Source: Mariniphaga sp963747515
GTDB taxonomy: Bacteria > Bacteroidota > Bacteroidia > Bacteroidales > Prolixibacteraceae
DNA: 64,000 bases
Direction: 5' to 3'
Assembly (NCBI GenBank): GCA_963747515.1
Contig: CAVVFN010000004.1
Location: 124,001 to 188,000 of the forward strand
Shown: piece after piece, positions 62,583 to 64,000 of the stretch
Numbering within the stretch: position 1 is the first letter of the stretch
Layout of the letters: every line of letters starts with the position of its first letter
Translations under genes and position numbers: made by a program
The notes under the pieces: model-generated
Databases searched by the model: none
What the model was told of the DNA's origin: nothing
The model's input: the letters and a program-made list of their open reading frames with translations, nothing else

Positions 62583-63953
62583 ATGATGAAATCGGTAAAC
62601 CCTGCCACAGGGGAAACAATTCATGTTTATGAGACGCATTCAGAAAAAGGTGTAGAGAAGATTATTAATTCAGTGGACAAGAGATGGCAGCAGTGGCGTA
62701 ATACATCCTTTTTTCATCGCAGTCAGATGATGCAGAATCTGGCAAGTTTACTGAAAAGCAAAAAGGAAGAACTGGCGCGCCTCATGGCCATTGAAATGGG
62801 TAAAGTGGTGCGTGAGGGTATTTCTGAGATTGAAAAATGTTCATGGGTTTGCGATTATTATGCCAGCAATGCCGAAAGTTTCCTTGAGAAGGAAAATATA
62901 GCCACCGATTTTTCAAAATCATATGTGAGTTATCAGCCATTAGGTACTGTCCTGGCTATTATGCCGTGGAATTTTCCTTTCTGGCAGGTTTTCCGGTTTG
63001 CGGCACCAACTCTGATGGCCGGAAATACGGCTGTACTAAAACATGCAAGCAACGTTCCCGGATGCGCTCTGGCTATAGAGGATCTTTTCAGGGAAGCTGG
63101 ATTTCCGGAAAATGCCTTCCGGACACTGCTCATTGGAAGCGGGCAGGTGGAAAATGTCATCAGGCATCCTGCCATCAGGGCAGTTAGCCTTACCGGAAGC
63201 ACACCTGCAGGCAAGAGTGTGGCTTCTGTTGCCGGTAGCCAACTGAAGAAATGTGTACTGGAGTTGGGCGGAAGCGACCCATACCTTATTTTGGAAGATG
63301 CCGATCTTCAATATGCAGCTAAAACCTGTACAGCAGGGCGCCTGATAAATGCAGGACAAAGTTGCATAGGTGCCAAACGGTTTATTGTGGTTGAAAAGGT
63401 ATATTCTGAGTTTTTGGAGTATTTTACACATGAAATGAATGAAGCCACTTTTGGCGATCCGTATGAACCAGAAACAACGATGGGCCCTTTAGCACGTGCT
63501 GATTTACGTGATGACCTTCACCAACAGGTTTCTGATTCGGTAAATAAAGGGGCAGAGGTGATTATTGGCGGGGAGAAACCTTCCCGTAAAGGGGCATTTT
63601 ATCCGCCTACCATCCTGGAAAACATTAATCCCGGAATGCCTGCCTACGATGAAGAACTTTTTGGACCAGTTGCTTCTGTTATCAGGGCAAAAAATGAACA
63701 GGAAGCAATAAGAATTGCAAATGAATCTGTTTTTGGTTTGGGGGCTGCTGTATTTTCAAAAGATTTGATAAGGGCGGAAAAAATTGCTGAAATCCAGCTG
63801 CAGGCAGGATGCTGCTTTGTTAACGATTTTGTTAAATCCGATCCCCGTTTGCCTTTTGGGGGAATAAAGGAAAGTGGTTTCGGCAGGGAACTTTCCTCAT
63901 TTGGAATCCGTGAATTTATGAATATCAAGACAGTAGCAGTAAAAAGAGTATAA
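62583..63953 (+). CDS. NAD(P)-dependent aldehyde dehydrogenase (succinate-semialdehyde type)
   Basis: 456 residues. Family landmarks are MPWNFPFWQVFRFAAPTLMA, VSLTGSTPAGKSVA, the general base LELGGSDPYLIL and catalytic Cys in INAGQSCIGAKRF, then EELFGPVASV. The sequence is of the GabD/YneI-like group, which oxidises succinate semialdehyde with NAD(P)+. The substrate is inferred from similarity only. The start is one of two tandem ATGs (62583, 62586). The gene ends 47 bases before the window edge. Confidence 0.9.
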   Translation: MMKSVNPATGETIHVYETHSEKGVEKIINSVDKRWQQWRNTSFFHRSQMMQNLASLLKSKKEELARLMAIEMGKVVREGISEIEKCSWVCDYYASNAESFLEKENIATDFSKSYVSYQPLGTVLAIMPWNFPFWQVFRFAAPTLMAGNTAVLKHASNVPGCALAIEDLFREAGFPENAFRTLLIGSGQVENVIRHPAIRAVSLTGSTPAGKSVASVAGSQLKKCVLELGGSDPYLILEDADLQYAAKTCTAGRLINAGQSCIGAKRFIVVEKVYSEFLEYFTHEMNEATFGDPYEPETTMGPLARADLRDDLHQQVSDSVNKGAEVIIGGEKPSRKGAFYPPTILENINPGMPAYDEELFGPVASVIRAKNEQEAIRIANESVFGLGAAVFSKDLIRAEKIAEIQLQAGCCFVNDFVKSDPRLPFGGIKESGFGRELSSFGIREFMNIKTVAVKRV

Positions 63954-64000
63954 AAAAATAATCGGACATCAATAATCGAATAAGGGCTATTCTGCCATCA

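Noticed and set aside
1..64000. CRISPR arrays, rRNA operons, prophage, plasmid or conjugation genes
   Set aside because: No regularly spaced repeats, rRNA sequence, phage structural or relaxase/type IV genes were seen anywhere in the window.

Overview
The window reads as chromosomal DNA of a Bacteroidota bacterium, probably a glycan-degrading member of the Bacteroidales/Marinilabiliales type. The lineage call is inference. It rests on promoters of the TTTG-N19-TAnnTTTG class (best seen before the tRNA-Leu), an ECF sigma factor with a FecR carrying the DUF4974-like tail, the Bacteroidota-typical families DUF4292 and DUF4175, a TonB-plug protein without barrel, weak Shine-Dalgarno signals and many TTG/GTG starts.

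Layout. 1-3.8 kb: polA (minus, cut by the window edge) divergent from trpS. 3.9-11.5 kb: a catabolic set of a Tat-exported Gfo/Idh oxidoreductase, two lipoprotein sulfatases and a GH2 beta-galactosidase-like enzyme, suited to desulfating and cleaving a sulfated glycan; no SusC/SusD pair is present. 11.6-18 kb: a small glycogen-binding-like protein, an SDR, an MG2/TonB-plug protein, and an MlaE-MlaF-MlaD lipid transporter. 18.4-18.6 kb: tRNA-Leu(CAA) with promoter and terminator. 19.2-23.9 kb: ECF sigma, FecR anti-sigma, then two STN-domain envelope proteins instead of a TonB receptor. One of these is a tandem retropepsin with a PDZ domain. This is the best candidate here for a poorly described system. 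24.2-28 kb: rbfA, a LolC/E-like permease, tdh, rsgA. 28-29.2 kb: a decayed stretch holding an IS66-accessory relic, a 62-bp imperfect palindrome and a truncated mnmA pseudogene with two internal stops.

29.2-37.7 kb is a compact leftward block (DUF4175, RsbW-like, ybeY, mnmG, apt, uvrC). It is followed by a 434-bp AT-rich gap and then mostly rightward genes (receiver-only regulator, ruvB, flippase, rpiB, Rrf2, hemW, dut, TPR protein, DUF4292, EnvC-like). Three parS-like sites (26951, 31647, 41740), the divergence of genes and tandem DnaA-box-like 9-mers in the gap suggest that the window lies near the replication origin. hemW carries a frameshift.

49.8-52.3 kb is an intact-looking IS21-family element (istA, istB) with a perfect 44-bp palindrome just ahead of istA. 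52.4-58.0 kb is a leftward assimilatory sulfite reduction/siroheme operon (Met8-like, cysJ, cysI, a YeeZ-like protein, cobA). Its leader contains two strong hairpins with a possible antiterminator pairing. 58.5-64 kb: a methyltransferase and Crp/Fnr regulator (minus), divergent from OsmC, YceI, pirin and an aldehyde dehydrogenase (plus).
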